From NCBI RefSeq assembly GCF_030269925.1, contig NC_085131.1:3176001-3240000 (forward strand): DNA of 64,000 nucleotides, in the 5' to 3' direction. The notes beneath the pieces were generated by a model that did not search any database, was not told the origin of the DNA, and saw only the letters and a list, made by a program, of their open reading frames with translations. Source of the DNA: Bombyx mori. Its lineage: Eukaryota; Arthropoda; Insecta; Lepidoptera; Bombycidae. Of this stretch, positions 30,890 to 41,547 are shown piece by piece. Within the stretch, counting starts at the first letter, position 1, and each line of letters opens with the position of its first letter. The position numbers and the translations under genes were made by a program.

Positions 30890-32159
30890 ATATTATGATA
30901 GATATGTCCATCATACGTACACAGCCATATAACTACTCGTAATTCAATACATATATACACCACATTTTGATAGATCCTTTATACATACTTTATATATACA
31001 TATAACATATCCTTTTTAGAATCTCCCTAGATGGAAACGGCGGTCTGAAAGAAATCGCTCACAACGATGAGACGTCTACTAAAAAAATGGTATCTGCATG
31101 TTGACTTGTATTCCGTGTTAACTATTTTTTGATGCGCACTACATTTTACTCTATCTCTCAATCAGGTATATCCATTAACAATAGTCCTGTACACGAATTC
31201 TTGCCTTAAATTCCTTAATTTTAATTACAAATAGCGATTAATCTAATAAGTTAGTAATAAATAAAGTCTCCGGAACTAGGTACCACGATCTTGGCTAATT
31301 CTGGCATGAGATAGTCCGTTTCGATTACACGGATAAAAGTTATATGTACAATTTCAATGAGGTTTCGTACTCACGTCTCAAGATTGAGATCGGCATTTAT
31401 GTTCTGATGTCCATGGCCCCGATATCCAATTAACACAAGAAAGCCTACCCAATACAATTTATCTCCCGGCGCCCTGCATATCCTCTCATCATAAGGCTTG
31501 AGCATTCTCCCGGCTCCCGGCAGCAACTCCCTTTTTTGTCTTCTTCTGTTGTTCTCATCGCTTCATCCAAATCAATCTTCTGTGAGGGTTTTTTTTTTTT
31601 CTTTTTCTTTTTCTGTAATTTGAAAATCTTCTTTCCTCTTATTTCTCGTCTTCACAAACTTCTATTCGTCATAATATTCTTCATAATTATATTTCTCCAT
31701 ATTTTATTCAGCTACTCTCGTATTTTACGTAGGTTGCAAAAATTTAACTCCTGGCAGGATCGCCATGTATTAGAGTGTTGTAGGTGAAATAAAAGAAAAC
31801 TGTTCAAGTCGACAATTCGTGTAATACTGTCATAATTTAGTGTGTGCAGTTACAAATATAAGGTTAGGCGACCTGCACACTACAGTGCAGTAAGCCATTT
31901 GCTACATCTATAAGCTACTTCTAGCATCGAAAGGCTATCGTAACGTTATACCCAGTGTATTGCATAAGCTATGCCCCGAAAATGCCTCCTCATATCCTCG
32001 CTTTCCGATAATTTTACAATTTATTATGATTCCAATAAAATGAAGCAGTACGAGATGGTACATAGCCTTTAAGTATTTTTTATGGACTCTGTAAGCCGCT
32101 GAACACAAGGCGAAGACCTGTCCACGACACAAAAACAGGAGTTCAATGAATGGCAACAT
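30890..32159. other. Unassigned sequence with an eroded SINE
   Basis: 31260-31450 keeps the order of Bm1 blocks in heavily mutated form (AACTAGGTACCACG, GAGATCGGCATTTATG, CTGATGTCCATGG). 31583-31615 is a T-rich tract. No gene seen. Confidence 0.4.
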
Positions 32160-32170
32160 AAATGTAATCT

Positions 32171-32466
32171 TCTTTTTATGAATGAGGGATTATTTGTGGC
32201 CCACAGGCCTTTCCAGTTTCACCAGGGCAGGTGGGCGAGCAAAGGCTCAGTCAGGAGGGGTGGGATTTGCTAACAGGTGCCCGAGCGCCTCCAAAGGAGA
32301 CCTAACAACTCAAAAGCAACTGCTTCGCGAATCTACTACCGGCGAGAAACTCAGCGGGTTGATGCATGGGTTAGGTTACACGTCGAACTCTTTGTCGAGC
32401 TTGACGAGTACGGTTACCGGGGTCCCTAAGCCTGTTCTTAGTGTTAGAGATGAAGTCGTCTTGGGC
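32171..32466 (-). mobile_element. Jockey LINE tail with 11-bp TSD
   Basis: Minus-strand copy of the same Jockey 3' UTR and last codons as 22279-22620. AAATGTAATCT flanks it at 32160-32170 and 32467-32477. The A tail is short and degenerate. Confidence 0.85.
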
Positions 32467-32626
32467 AAATGTAATCTCCAAAGCCTTTTCATATGTACGG
32501 TACAAGTTCTAGTAGCTAATATTACAACCTACCACCACAATGTGTCAACCAACAAAGCCTTATCAAAATGCCAATGAAACTTCGACCACTTGACCCAGAA
32601 GTGTGAATGTTCCATATATACCAGAA

Positions 32627-32702
32627 CCTTGGCTGTGTTCCTGGCATTGCTAATGTTCATGAGACATAGTGACAATGTACCTACAACTTCGATAAAAAAG
32701 AA
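32627..32702 (+). mobile_element. CR1/Jockey-like LINE tail, degraded
   Basis: TTGGCTGTGTTCCTGGCATT, ATGAGACATAGTGAC and CGATAAAAAAG correspond to the last ~80 bp of the family. Confidence 0.55.
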
Positions 32703-33509
32703 GACTGAAAACACTTAAAAATTACAAACAGCTCCGATAGTTAAACCTGCTTCGGCTTCAAGTCCTGAAACTTAAGTGCCGACTCGAAATGTGTCGTTGA
32801 ACAAACACTTAACGTTTTAGTCTACCAAGCGAATCGGAACCGTTAAAGGCACCGAGGTCCTAGAGCAATAAGCCTTGAACGTAAAATAAAGCATTCGCTG
32901 CCTTACAATGACGGACAAAACTTCCTGTATCGCAACTGTATACAACTTAGTGGAATGCAAGTGGACTGGCATTCTTAACTATCATTTCTGCCTTCGACGG
33001 TGACTTAAAATCGAAAACAGATGAATTTGTCCCTTCAGAAAACTCGCAAATCTTTATAGATAAAAGTCTGTCTCGCTTGGGTACAGTGAAAAATGCGCTA
33101 ACTTTAGTATTTTCTGTTTAACAATAAAGTTGCAAGCATACATGTGTTTGACGACGACCTTCTGCATATAAATATACACAACATAATACATATACTAATT
33201 TCATTTAAATAAGTTAGATTTTTGAAAATAAATTATAAATTTACACCATTCAAAATCGAGGGCGCATGCTAACTTCTATGTAAACAACGAAGATTCCTTT
33301 GAATCTTATTAAGCTATTATCAATATTTAAAGCAAGGTAATTTGACTTATTTTTTATTTAAACTCAAGAGTTCACTCACCCAATAATCAATGGGAGATCA
33401 GATTTTGATTTCTAACGTTTTCGTTTTTTCATCGTCTGGTTCGAAAAATACAGCAATTTTTAAGCGATCCGTGAATTATAATAATAAAATTGACATTTAT
33501 ATAAAACAA
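32703..33509. other. Unassigned AT-rich stretch
   Basis: Nothing recognised. Confidence 0.4.
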
Positions 33510-33780
33510 CTATCTGACCCGGCAAACTTCGTAGTGCCTAAATCGATAAACTTTTGTATAAAATAAACTTAAAAAAAAACAAAAGGAATCCGTCCGACGG
33601 GGGACAAAATAAAATTGTTTATTTTTATATAATTCCGAGCATTTTCATATTCATCTAACCTTTTAAACCTTCTCTGGACTTCCATGAATAATTCAAGACC
33701 AAAATTAGCCAAATCGGTCCAGCCGTTCTCGAGTTTTAGCGAGACTAACGAACAGCAATTCATTTTTATATAAATATAGA
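33510..33780 (-). mobile_element. Helitron family F (copy 2)
   Basis: Same landmarks as 7939-8234. The 3' terminal CTAG has mutated to ATAG (CTAT as read on +). The GGCTGGACCG block is GGCTGGACCGATTTGGC here. Confidence 0.8.
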
Positions 33781-33959
33781 TAATGGAATTATAGTAGCTG
33801 AATGTAATACTTTTCTTGGTACCGAACTTCTTTATCCGGCGTCTAAGCTGCCAGCGAAAGGTCCGCTTTTGTACATTATTAACAGCTATTAATTTCGCAA
33901 TTCCAAAGTTTCGGTAATAAAATATTCACTAGCTTTAGCTGTTGAAGAAATTAATTGTA

Positions 33960-34371
33960 CTAGAGGTCCCGCAGTAGTCGAATTTCGACTATAATTAATT
34001 GGAATTGTAAGTTTGTACACTATTATGATTGTATTTTATACTTCTATAATCACAAATTTCGCCAAGACTACACTGTAAAAAATATTAACAACAATATTTA
34101 ATCTATTCTCAATTTGACAACAGACGCCAAGAACAAAAGTTTGACAATAAATAGTATGCATGCGTGTGTGCGTCAAATACATGGTATGTAGTGTGTGTAA
34201 TGTTTTCTTTAGTGATTTAATGTATCTTTTATGCATTATTTTGAAAAAATATTAGCATTGTGCACTTCTTCTCTATATTCTCTGTAAGTGTGCAAAATTT
34301 CATACTCCTCCGTCCGCGAAATTTCCGTAAAAAGGGATACAAAGTTTTTGCTTCACGTATTAATATATAGA
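33960..34371 (-). mobile_element. Helitron family A (copy 3)
   Basis: Reverse orientation, TCTATATATTAATACGTGAA to GGGACCTCTAG with terminal hairpin, flanked by A and T. Its sequence is very close to copy 2. Confidence 0.88.
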
Positions 34372-34535
34372 TAGGCGTTCAGAAGTTCCGGATTGGTTGA
34401 CTACCAAAACTGCGATGTTTTTGCAAAGTTTTATATTATTCTAGTTAGACTAGTGAAGCGTCGATTTATCGATGTCAATGTGTAGATAGATAGACCTTGA
34501 ATTGGACAGCTATACGTCGTTCCTAGATGTTTTGC

Positions 34536-34668
34536 ATGCATCAACAATGCATCAACAGCTTAACTAGCATTCATCAACAATGCATCAACAGCTTAACTAG
34601 CATGCATCAACAATGCATCAACAGCTTAACTAGCATGCATCAACAATGCATCAACAGCTTAACTAGCC
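34536..34668. repeat. 33-bp minisatellite, four units
   Basis: Four direct copies of a 33-bp unit made of ATGCATCAACA twice and GCTTAACTAG; one unit has a single change (CATTCATC for CATGCATC). Because 33 is a multiple of three the array is open (MHQQCINSLTS repeated), but flanks give no support for a protein. Confidence 0.95.
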
Positions 34669-34685
34669 AGCTTATTTCAAGGTAT

Positions 34686-34838
34686 ACGGAGGGAATTCGG
34701 TTATCTCTGTATTTTGTACCGTGTGTTCCAGTGTTCTGAGGAATTGTTCGAGATGATCCCTTCATCTTTCCATTTAACCATCGCGCTTCTCGGCACCGTC
34801 ATTGGTGAAGTCCATGAGCGATGGTGACCACTATCTAG
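34686..34838 (+). mobile_element. CR1/Jockey-like LINE internal fragment
   Basis: TCTGTATTTTGTACCGTGTG, TCTGAGGAATTGTTCGAGAT and GTCCATGAGCGATGGTGACC match 7120-7445 of the long copy with an internal deletion of the middle part. Confidence 0.8.
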
Positions 34839-34865
34839 TATACCGTAGGGTCGTGTGTCTAAAAA

Positions 34866-35087
34866 GGTAGACAAGCTCACAGCCAACCTGGGGTTAAGTG
34901 GTTACCGGAGCCCATAGACATCTACAACGTAAATACCGCCACCCACCTTGAGATATGAGTTCTAAGGTCTCAGTATAGTTACAACCGCTGCGCCACCCAT
35001 CAAACCGAAACGCATTACTGCTTCACGGCAGAAATAGGCAAGGTCTATCTACCCGTCCGGACACACAAGAGGTCCTACCACCAGTAA
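34866..35087 (-). repeat. Bm1 SINE
   Basis: Reverse copy from GGTAGACAAGCTCACAGCC to CCTACCACCAGTA, poly(A) lost. Confidence 0.93.
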
Positions 35088-35089
35088 AA

Positions 35090-35544
35090 ATCTTAAACTG
35101 CCCTCCATTATTTTAAATGACTTCAAGGCTCCTCCACCACTAACGGCTGAATTATATGAAGGCTCTTGTATTAAACATATTTCTGAAATAAAATGAGAAT
35201 TTTAATGTGTATTTGCAAAAAAAACTAGGCCAACAGTAGGCGCTTCGACTACTAATAAGAATTTCAATATACATGGCTACCCTTGGTCCGATGTAATCTA
35301 TTTTTCTCATAACTCTTTAGTCGCCCAAAAGAATCCACTGAAGCCTTCCACTTCAAAGAATCGGTGCCACAAAAGGGAGATGCGAAAATAATATGAAATT
35401 TTCTTTTAAAAAAAAACGAAGCGCTTTTTGCGGTGGCTTACTTATCAAGCGGCTTTAGGGGAAATATCTCGAACGATTATCGTAATACTTTGTGCTTACG
35501 TTCCGCAAAAAAAAACACCAGAATATTTATTCAACGTTAGCTGA
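35090..35544. other. Unassigned AT-rich stretch
   Basis: Nothing recognised. Confidence 0.4.
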
Positions 35545-35977
35545 CCCTTTTTTTTTTTTTTTTTTGTATCGATGGGGAATTCCAGTCTTTACGGATACCC
35601 TGCCGACGGGGGTCGGACCGGGTTATGTCGGACTCCGCCACTCCACTGGCAAAAGAGGTCACGAACCGAGGTCCACGCCCTCCCCCAATTAGTCATAGGA
35701 GACTACGCCTTTAGAAAGGCGCGCTGGGCTAAGTTTGGCTCTCGCCAAGCCCGCCCAGCTTAACGACTACCGACTAAACCCCAACGAGCTCCTCCACTCC
35801 GGCTGGACGGGGACCCAGGTACCGCCATGTGCGCGCCATAGGCCCGCCTTCGCCGGCTCCCACCCCAATGTTACGTTGGGCGGGATCTGCCACCGGGGAC
35901 TTCTTCCCCCTCTCATCTCCACGACTCGTGAGGGGCGCACCGGAGCCACAGCGCACCACCACCCCACAGGACCTATA
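35545..35977 (-). other. GC-rich island with terminal poly(T), probable retroelement tail
   Basis: A T tract at 35549-35566 borders about 410 bp of clearly GC-rich sequence, unlike the surroundings. Read on minus it would end in ...CCATCGATAC plus poly(A), as a processed retro-insert would. Several frames are open on both strands (60-92 codons), none recognised. It could be a 3' part of a LINE I cannot name or a retroposed transcript. Confidence 0.4.
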
Positions 35978-36359
35978 CTAGCTGACCCTGCAGACTTCGT
36001 AGTGCCACAATAGATAGCCGTTTGAAAGCTACACCATTCCTGAGTGACATAGGCTATAAAACTTTTTTGAAAAAAATTTAAGGATCCTTACTAAAACTCA
36101 AATAATGTAACCCAAGGTGTAAAAAAATTACCTAAAATAGTCTTTACATCGCGTGCCCTGCGAAAACTATGACGATAGAATGAAATAATGTACTACGACT
36201 TTGTAGAACACATTATTATTTACAAAAAGAGTCACGACAGCATAAGTCATATTATAGTTATGCCGTAATAAGTGTTCTTTTATTTAAATAAAATAAACAA
36301 CGTCAAATATCGTTGAAATTTTTGTTAAAGACCCGAGCGGAGCCGGAGCGGGCCGCTAG
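35978..36359. mobile_element. Helitron-derived segment with two outward CTAG ends
   Basis: The left border CTAGCTGACCCTGCAGACTT is the reverse of a family F type 3' terminus, and the right border GAGCCGGAGCGGGCCGCTAG looks like a 3' terminus of another family on +. The interior is AT-rich and non-coding. Either two truncated elements abut or this is a chimaera. Confidence 0.5.
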
Positions 36360-36372
36360 TATTTTATAATAA

Positions 36373-36742
36373 CTAGAGGTCCCGTAGTAGTCGAAATTCG
36401 ACTATAATTAATTGGATTTGTAAGTTTGTACACTATTATGATTGTATTTTATACTTCTGTAATCACAAATTGCGCCAAGACTACACTTTAAAAAATACTA
36501 ACAAAGACAAATAATATTTAATCTATTTTCAATTTGACAACAGACGTCAAGAACCAAAGCTTGACAATAAATAGTATGCATGCGTGTGTGCGTCAAATAC
36601 ATGGTACGTAGTGTGTGTAATGTTAGCGTTATGCACTTCTTCTCTATATTCTCTATAAGTGTGGAAAATTTCATACTCCTCCGTCCGCGCAATTTTCGTA
36701 AAAAGGGATACAAAGTTTTTGCATCACGTATTAATATATAGA
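36373..36742 (-). mobile_element. Helitron family A (copy 4)
   Basis: Reverse orientation, TCTATATATTAATACGTGAT to GGACCTCTAG; about 45 bp shorter internally than the other copies. The terminal palindrome is AGTCGAATTTCGACT (read on -). Confidence 0.88.
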
Positions 36743-36779
36743 TAATAGCCGGAGAAAAGTCACGCGCGGTCATCTGGTA

Positions 36780-36894
36780 TTTTTTTTTATTGCCCTTGTA
36801 GGCAGACGAGCACGCGGCCCACCTGATGGAGAGTGGTTACCGTCGCCCATGGACTTCAGCAATAGCAGGGGCAGAGCCGAGCCGCTGCCTACCG
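36780..36894 (-). mobile_element. CR1/Jockey-like LINE 3' tail
   Basis: Poly(T), CCCTTGTAGGCAGACGAGCA, then the last codons to GCTGCCTACCG. Confidence 0.9.
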
Positions 36895-37010
36895 CTAGTT
36901 TCAAACTAGGATACCCCGTTACTTATATATGCTGTTAATATATAGGTAAGTATATAATTAATATACAACCAGACAAAGAACAGATAAACTTGCTCATGAT
37001 ATGAATGTTT

Positions 37011-37060
37011 GCCCGATGTGGGAATTGAACGCACTGCCCTCGGGAGTCAGGAACGCTAAC
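37011..37060 (-). repeat. tRNA-derived SINE remnant, family 3
   Basis: GTGGGAATTGAACGCACTGC and GGGAGTCAGGAACGCTAAC are the reverse of a B-box region also seen at 50731-50816. Confidence 0.45.
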
Positions 37061-37494
37061 TAAAAAGTCAATAGAAGTAACTTTCGGTATAATCCACGGA
37101 GATTAAACCCATTTTAGATTAAGAGTTAGAAATATCTAATGAAAATGAGACTTCATCTGTCGTGTTGCTTGTTGCAATATCGATTATAACCAAAAACGTT
37201 CTTAGGAAACCAAATAGGATTTTCATCTTTATGACTAATTGATTGGAAATAACTAATCTCCGAATATCCCACAATCGGTATAGGTACATTAATAGGATTG
37301 CGGCCCACTCTTGGCTGCGTGTCCGTGTCCTGAGGTAATTCGATTAGCCCGAACTCTAACCTAAATCGATATTACACTATCTCTAAATTATAGTGTAAGA
37401 AATGAGGACATAAGACTCGATTCATATTTCAGTGAAAATTTAATTTCTCCAAATAACTGACTGAATAAACTAATATGATAGGTAATATATATAT

Positions 37495-37727
37495 CGATGC
37501 TTGAAAGGCAAACGTGACTAAGCGATAATAACTGCTTTATACATAAATTATAGGCACTAACCATATTCGATGCGCAAAAAATATATATTTCTAGGTCTAT
37601 TCAAATCATTTCAATCCTACAGCTAGATTCGTTAAAATCGTTTTTTTTTTCAGGTATTTCAACTTTAAATTAGTCCACTGTAAAGTTCACGCATTGTCGC
37701 TTAGTCACGTTTGCTTTTCAAGTGTCG
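37495..37727. mobile_element. MITE with ~35-bp inverted termini
   Basis: Left end CGATGCTTGAAAGGCAAACG then TGACTAAGCGATAAT; the right end in reverse reads CGACACTTGAAAAGCAAACG then TGACTAAGCGACAAT. Interior 160 bp AT-rich and non-coding. The flanks are TATATAT on both sides, so the TSD cannot be defined. Confidence 0.75.
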
Positions 37728-38220
37728 AAATATATAAGTGGAATTGGGATCGTCGTGCATAAAATAAAACTATTCAACAATTGCACTTTGGTTATGCTCT
37801 TCCAAAAGCTTTTCTGTTATAATAATTAGAAATTAACTGACTTGTGGCGGGTAGCCATCATACAACGCAAGATATTTGACAGATGCCTGAATCTCGCTTA
37901 CGACATTTTCAAGATAAGCTTGCATATATACAAGTTCCGAACAACAACATTCGGACCGTCGGTCTACCGAGCAATATCACCCGCTCGGTGGAAGATCTTC
38001 CCTTTGTCGTTAAACATCCCAACGACTCCTTTTTTACGCCTTACTCATTCAACCGTTTTCGCCATCTTACTTTTCTTAGTCATTCTCTTTTCCCTTCTTC
38101 CACTTTCTCTTACTCACATCTTTACGCACTTTTCCAAGCTCTTCTCATACGTTCCATTCGTACCAATCCGACATGTATGTTTATGGTAATATAATATGTG
38201 TAGCGGTAATATATTTCAAT
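37728..38220. other. Unassigned sequence, two overlapping open frames
   Basis: Frames of 115 and 103 codons overlap on + between 37842 and 38194. Neither resembles a known family, and the overlap of two open frames in a pyrimidine-rich tract suggests chance. Confidence 0.3.
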
Positions 38221-38370
38221 TTTTTTTTTTGTTATTGCTCAAATGGGTAAACGGTCACGTGAGGTAAATGCCGCCGACCATCTTGAAACATGCTTTCTAA
38301 GTCTCACTTTACAACACGGCTGCCCTTAAACTGGAATGCATTACTGCTCCGTGGCAGAAATAGGCAGGAT
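38221..38370 (-). repeat. Bm1 SINE, diverged, cut by next copy
   Basis: Poly(T), eroded blocks with a ~60-bp deletion, broken at GAAATAGGCAGGAT where the next Bm1 tail begins. Confidence 0.8.
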
Positions 38371-38560
38371 TTTATTTATTTTTATTGCTATGAAAACTTC
38401 AATGTAAATGCCGCCACCTACCTTGAGATATAAGTTCTAAGGTCTCAAATTACAACGGCTGCCCCACCTTCAAACCGAAACGCATTACTAATTCACGGCA
38501 GAAATAGGCAGGGTAGTGGTACCTACCCGTGCGGACTCACAAGAGGTCCTACCACCAGTA
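38371..38560 (-). repeat. Bm1 SINE
   Basis: Reverse copy with an internal deletion near the tail, ending CCTACCACCAGTA. Abuts the previous copy in the same orientation. Confidence 0.9.
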
Positions 38561-39955
38561 TTCATTTTTTATTTTGTGTCTCCAATCGCTCTACTCTGAG
38601 GTGTTTCAGGATTATCCATTCTTTCTGGGACACCCTGTATATTTTAAGATGAATTGGAATTAAAATAAACGTTATTAAATCGATGGGGCTATACAGACCA
38701 CCGAGGACAGGTAGACATAGGAAAGTATAGTGCATCGAGCAATGAAACGACCGATTCAGAAGAAGAAAAATCGATGAGCAATAACTAACTAACATTTGAC
38801 AATTTCTCAGACACGTCACCAAACTATAAGTTTAATAAGACATTAATTTGTCTAGTAGTATTTACCATCAAGAATCAATATTGGATTGCGAATTCAATAA
38901 GACAAGACAAGCAGATGCTACACGTGCTCATGTCGCGTAGTTTGAGAACGTATGAGACAATTTGGGGTGATAAAACAGTGTGAGCTATAACTCTGTGTGA
39001 ATTTTGCTCTGCGTACACAGTAATTTTTTTTTTATTTTTTATTTACCTACCTTGAAAATCAATCACAGACAAATCAAAACAAATCAGACTCTATTCTCAT
39101 TTCGATTGGATAGCGGTCTGGAGCGCTAAACACGGTACCTTCGCGCCAATCAAAATGTTTACTTCTTGTATATCTGTAAATTAGTATATTTTCATTTTGC
39201 CTATATGTATTTAAATTTTCATTAAACTGTATTTTTATTTAAACAATTACATTGATTGCACCAACAAAGTGATTGCGAATATAAAACATTGACAAATTGG
39301 CAATAATTATATGACAGATGTCACCTCAATTACAGTTGCAACCGATAGTGCAATAGTTGACAACATTTTGAAATTAGAAAAATAAGAATAAGTCAATAAT
39401 AATATAATAAATAATTTTAAGAAATATGAAATCCAGAATAGTACATTTTCACTAAATAACAAAAAAAATTTAATTACACTTATTAGAGAAAAAGAAAAGT
39501 TGATTACATTTGGTCAGATTAATTAAGGTTAGGTTTTATTTAGTTGGAAAATGATCGACACCAGATTTTTTCCTGTACGATTGTTATATAACTTTTTGTC
39601 TTATAAATCGATGAACACCGGCTGCACGCACGAAAAAGTGTCACGTTCCGCCTGAGCCGGAGCGTGCAAGCGAGAGCGCGGAACGAGCGATAGAGAAGCA
39701 CGATCGGCCCAAGCGTTAATTTATCGAAAAAATTGTAAACTTCAATTAACTCCTTCTTTGTATTATACACAATAGTGATAATTCAGTGATAATAATTCAA
39801 TTCAATCCATAAAAGTGTGCAATTTTTTTATCAATGTTTCGTTATCACGTAAAACTATCGTCTGTAAATCCACTTTATAGACAACCAATTATTTTTTCTC
39901 TAGATTGTACTCTCGGAACATTAATACCACTGTCTCCAACTAGCTACTAATAAGT
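38561..39955. other. Unassigned sequence
   Basis: 38620-38640 carries CTGGGACACCCTGTATA, a motif frequent at DNA-transposon ends, with no partner found. 39640-39720 is a GC-rich block (CGCCTGAGCCGGAGCGTGCA). No gene. Confidence 0.35.
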
Positions 39956-40231
39956 GAGTCGTCTATTATCAAAGGTGGCAATCTGTGCATTTGGACAAAA
40001 CATTTTTATTGATATGTCAATTCAGATTGATTTGAATATAATCGTCTCCTTCAAAGAATACGGTTCAAAACCTGCATTAAATAAAGGTTAATAGTTAACC
40101 TGTTATTTATCTAAGATGTCGTTCCGAAGAGTTTTGTGACTCCCAATGGAATACAAAGTCAATAATTCGTTTTTCTGATTTACCAATCATTGTCCAAAAG
40201 TCAGATTGCCGGCTTTGATAATAATCGACTC
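39956..40231. mobile_element. MITE with ~45-bp inverted termini, TSD AAGT
   Basis: Left GAGTCGTCTATTATCAAAGG then TGGCAATCTG; right in reverse GAGTCGATTATTATCAAAGC then CGGCAATCTG, continuing to TTTGGACAA. AAGT at 39952-39955 and 40232-40235. A 4-bp TSD and a GAGTCG terminus could fit a Chapaev- or Sola-like parent, but I cannot assign one. Non-coding, 276 bp. Confidence 0.8.
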
Positions 40232-40249
40232 AAGTAAGGTATTTTAAGC

Positions 40250-40476
40250 ATATCTTCCGTGCATGTGTTTGTCACTGAACTCCCCCTAAACGGCTGGACC
40301 GATTTGAATGATTTTTTTTGTATGCATTTGGGTGGCACCCTGGATGGCGTAGATTCACAAATCAGCCCGGCAGATGGCGCTGCAGTCGGTATCTAGGTTA
40401 TTTATCTACACTACAACTAAACGGCTGGATCGACTTGACTGAATTTTTGCAGGACAACGTCTGTTGGGTCCGCTAG
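40250..40476 (+). mobile_element. Helitron-like element, family with CTGTTGGGTC end
   Basis: Internal AAACGGCTGGACCGATTTGA near the left and terminus CGTCTGTTGGGTCCGCTAG followed by T. The left boundary is not certain. Confidence 0.5.
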
Positions 40477-40532
40477 TATCATATAATATAATAAAATATT
40501 ATATATTATATTAAATAAAATAATATATATTA

Positions 40533-40813
40533 TCTATATATATAAAAATGAATTGCTGTTCGTTAGTCTCGCTAAAATTCGGCTGGACCGATTTGACTAA
40601 TTTTGGTCTTGAATTATTTGTGGAAGTCCAGAGAAGGCTTAAAAGGTTAGATAAAAATGAAAATGCTCGGAATTAAATAAAAAGAACAATTTTGTTTTTC
40701 CTTTGATGTGTCCCCCGTCGGACGGATTCCTTTTGTATGTTTTAAGTTTATTTTATACAAAAGTTTAGGTCTTTTATCGATGGAGGCACTACGAGGTCTG
40801 CCTGGTCAGCTAG
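40533..40813 (+). mobile_element. Helitron family F (copy 3)
   Basis: TCTATATATATAAAAATGAA to GTCTGCCTGGTCAGCTAG, A before and T after. The best-preserved family F copy in the window; it inserted next to a TA-rich tract. Confidence 0.85.
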
Positions 40814-41127
40814 TATTTAATAAAAATACATTCCAAACAACTAATTTCACGAAAGAGTTTGACGTTGCCAAGGAAGAACCGTAGCTCGAATCCGCTATAG
40901 TAAATCGTACCATCTGGACCTCTAACCTAAACGCTATCTCATCATATAAACGAAATAGAATTATTCAAATAGATGTACAGTTCAGTCGAATGCTTTCACG
41001 TGGAGCGCCGATGCACAAATGGAAATTTCGTATCGCTCATAGTATATTTAGAGCACTGATGGATTTCATTATTTTGTTGGGTGTGTATTTTCTTTTATTT
41101 TCAGCATTTTAGACATAATTAAAACAA

Positions 41128-41547
41128 CTAGGGGTCCCGCAGTAGTCGAAATTCGACTATAATTAATTGGAATTGTAAGTTTGTACACTATTATGATTGT
41201 ATTTTATACTTCTATAATCACAAATTTCGCCAAGGCTACACTATAAAAAAATATTAATAAAGACAAACAATATTTAATCTATTCTCAATTTGACCACAGA
41301 CGTCAAGAACAAAAGTTTGACAATAAATAGTATGCATGCGTGTGTGCGTCGAATACATGGTATGTAGTGTGTGTAATGTTTTCTTTATTGATTGAATATA
41401 TCTTTTATGCATTATTTAAAAAAAATATTGGCATTGTACACTTCTTCTCTATATTCTCTATAAGTGTGGAAAATTTCATACTCCTCCGTCCGCGCAATTT
41501 TCATAAAAAGGGATACAAAGTTTTTGCTTCACGTATTATTATATAGA
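41128..41547 (-). mobile_element. Helitron family A (copy 5)
   Basis: Reverse orientation, TCTATATAATAATACGTGAA to GGGACCCCTAG. Terminal palindrome AGTCGAATTTCGACT in sense. 420 bp. Confidence 0.88.

Noticed and set aside
31536..31787. 83-codon Phe-rich frame
   Set aside because: Driven by T tracts; low complexity, no support as a gene.
34536..34668. CRISPR-like array
   Set aside because: Units are directly adjacent with no spacers, in a eukaryotic setting; it is a minisatellite.
37842..38194. Two overlapping frames of 115 and 103 codons
   Set aside because: Both frames open over the same bases, in a low-complexity pyrimidine-rich tract; no family resemblance.
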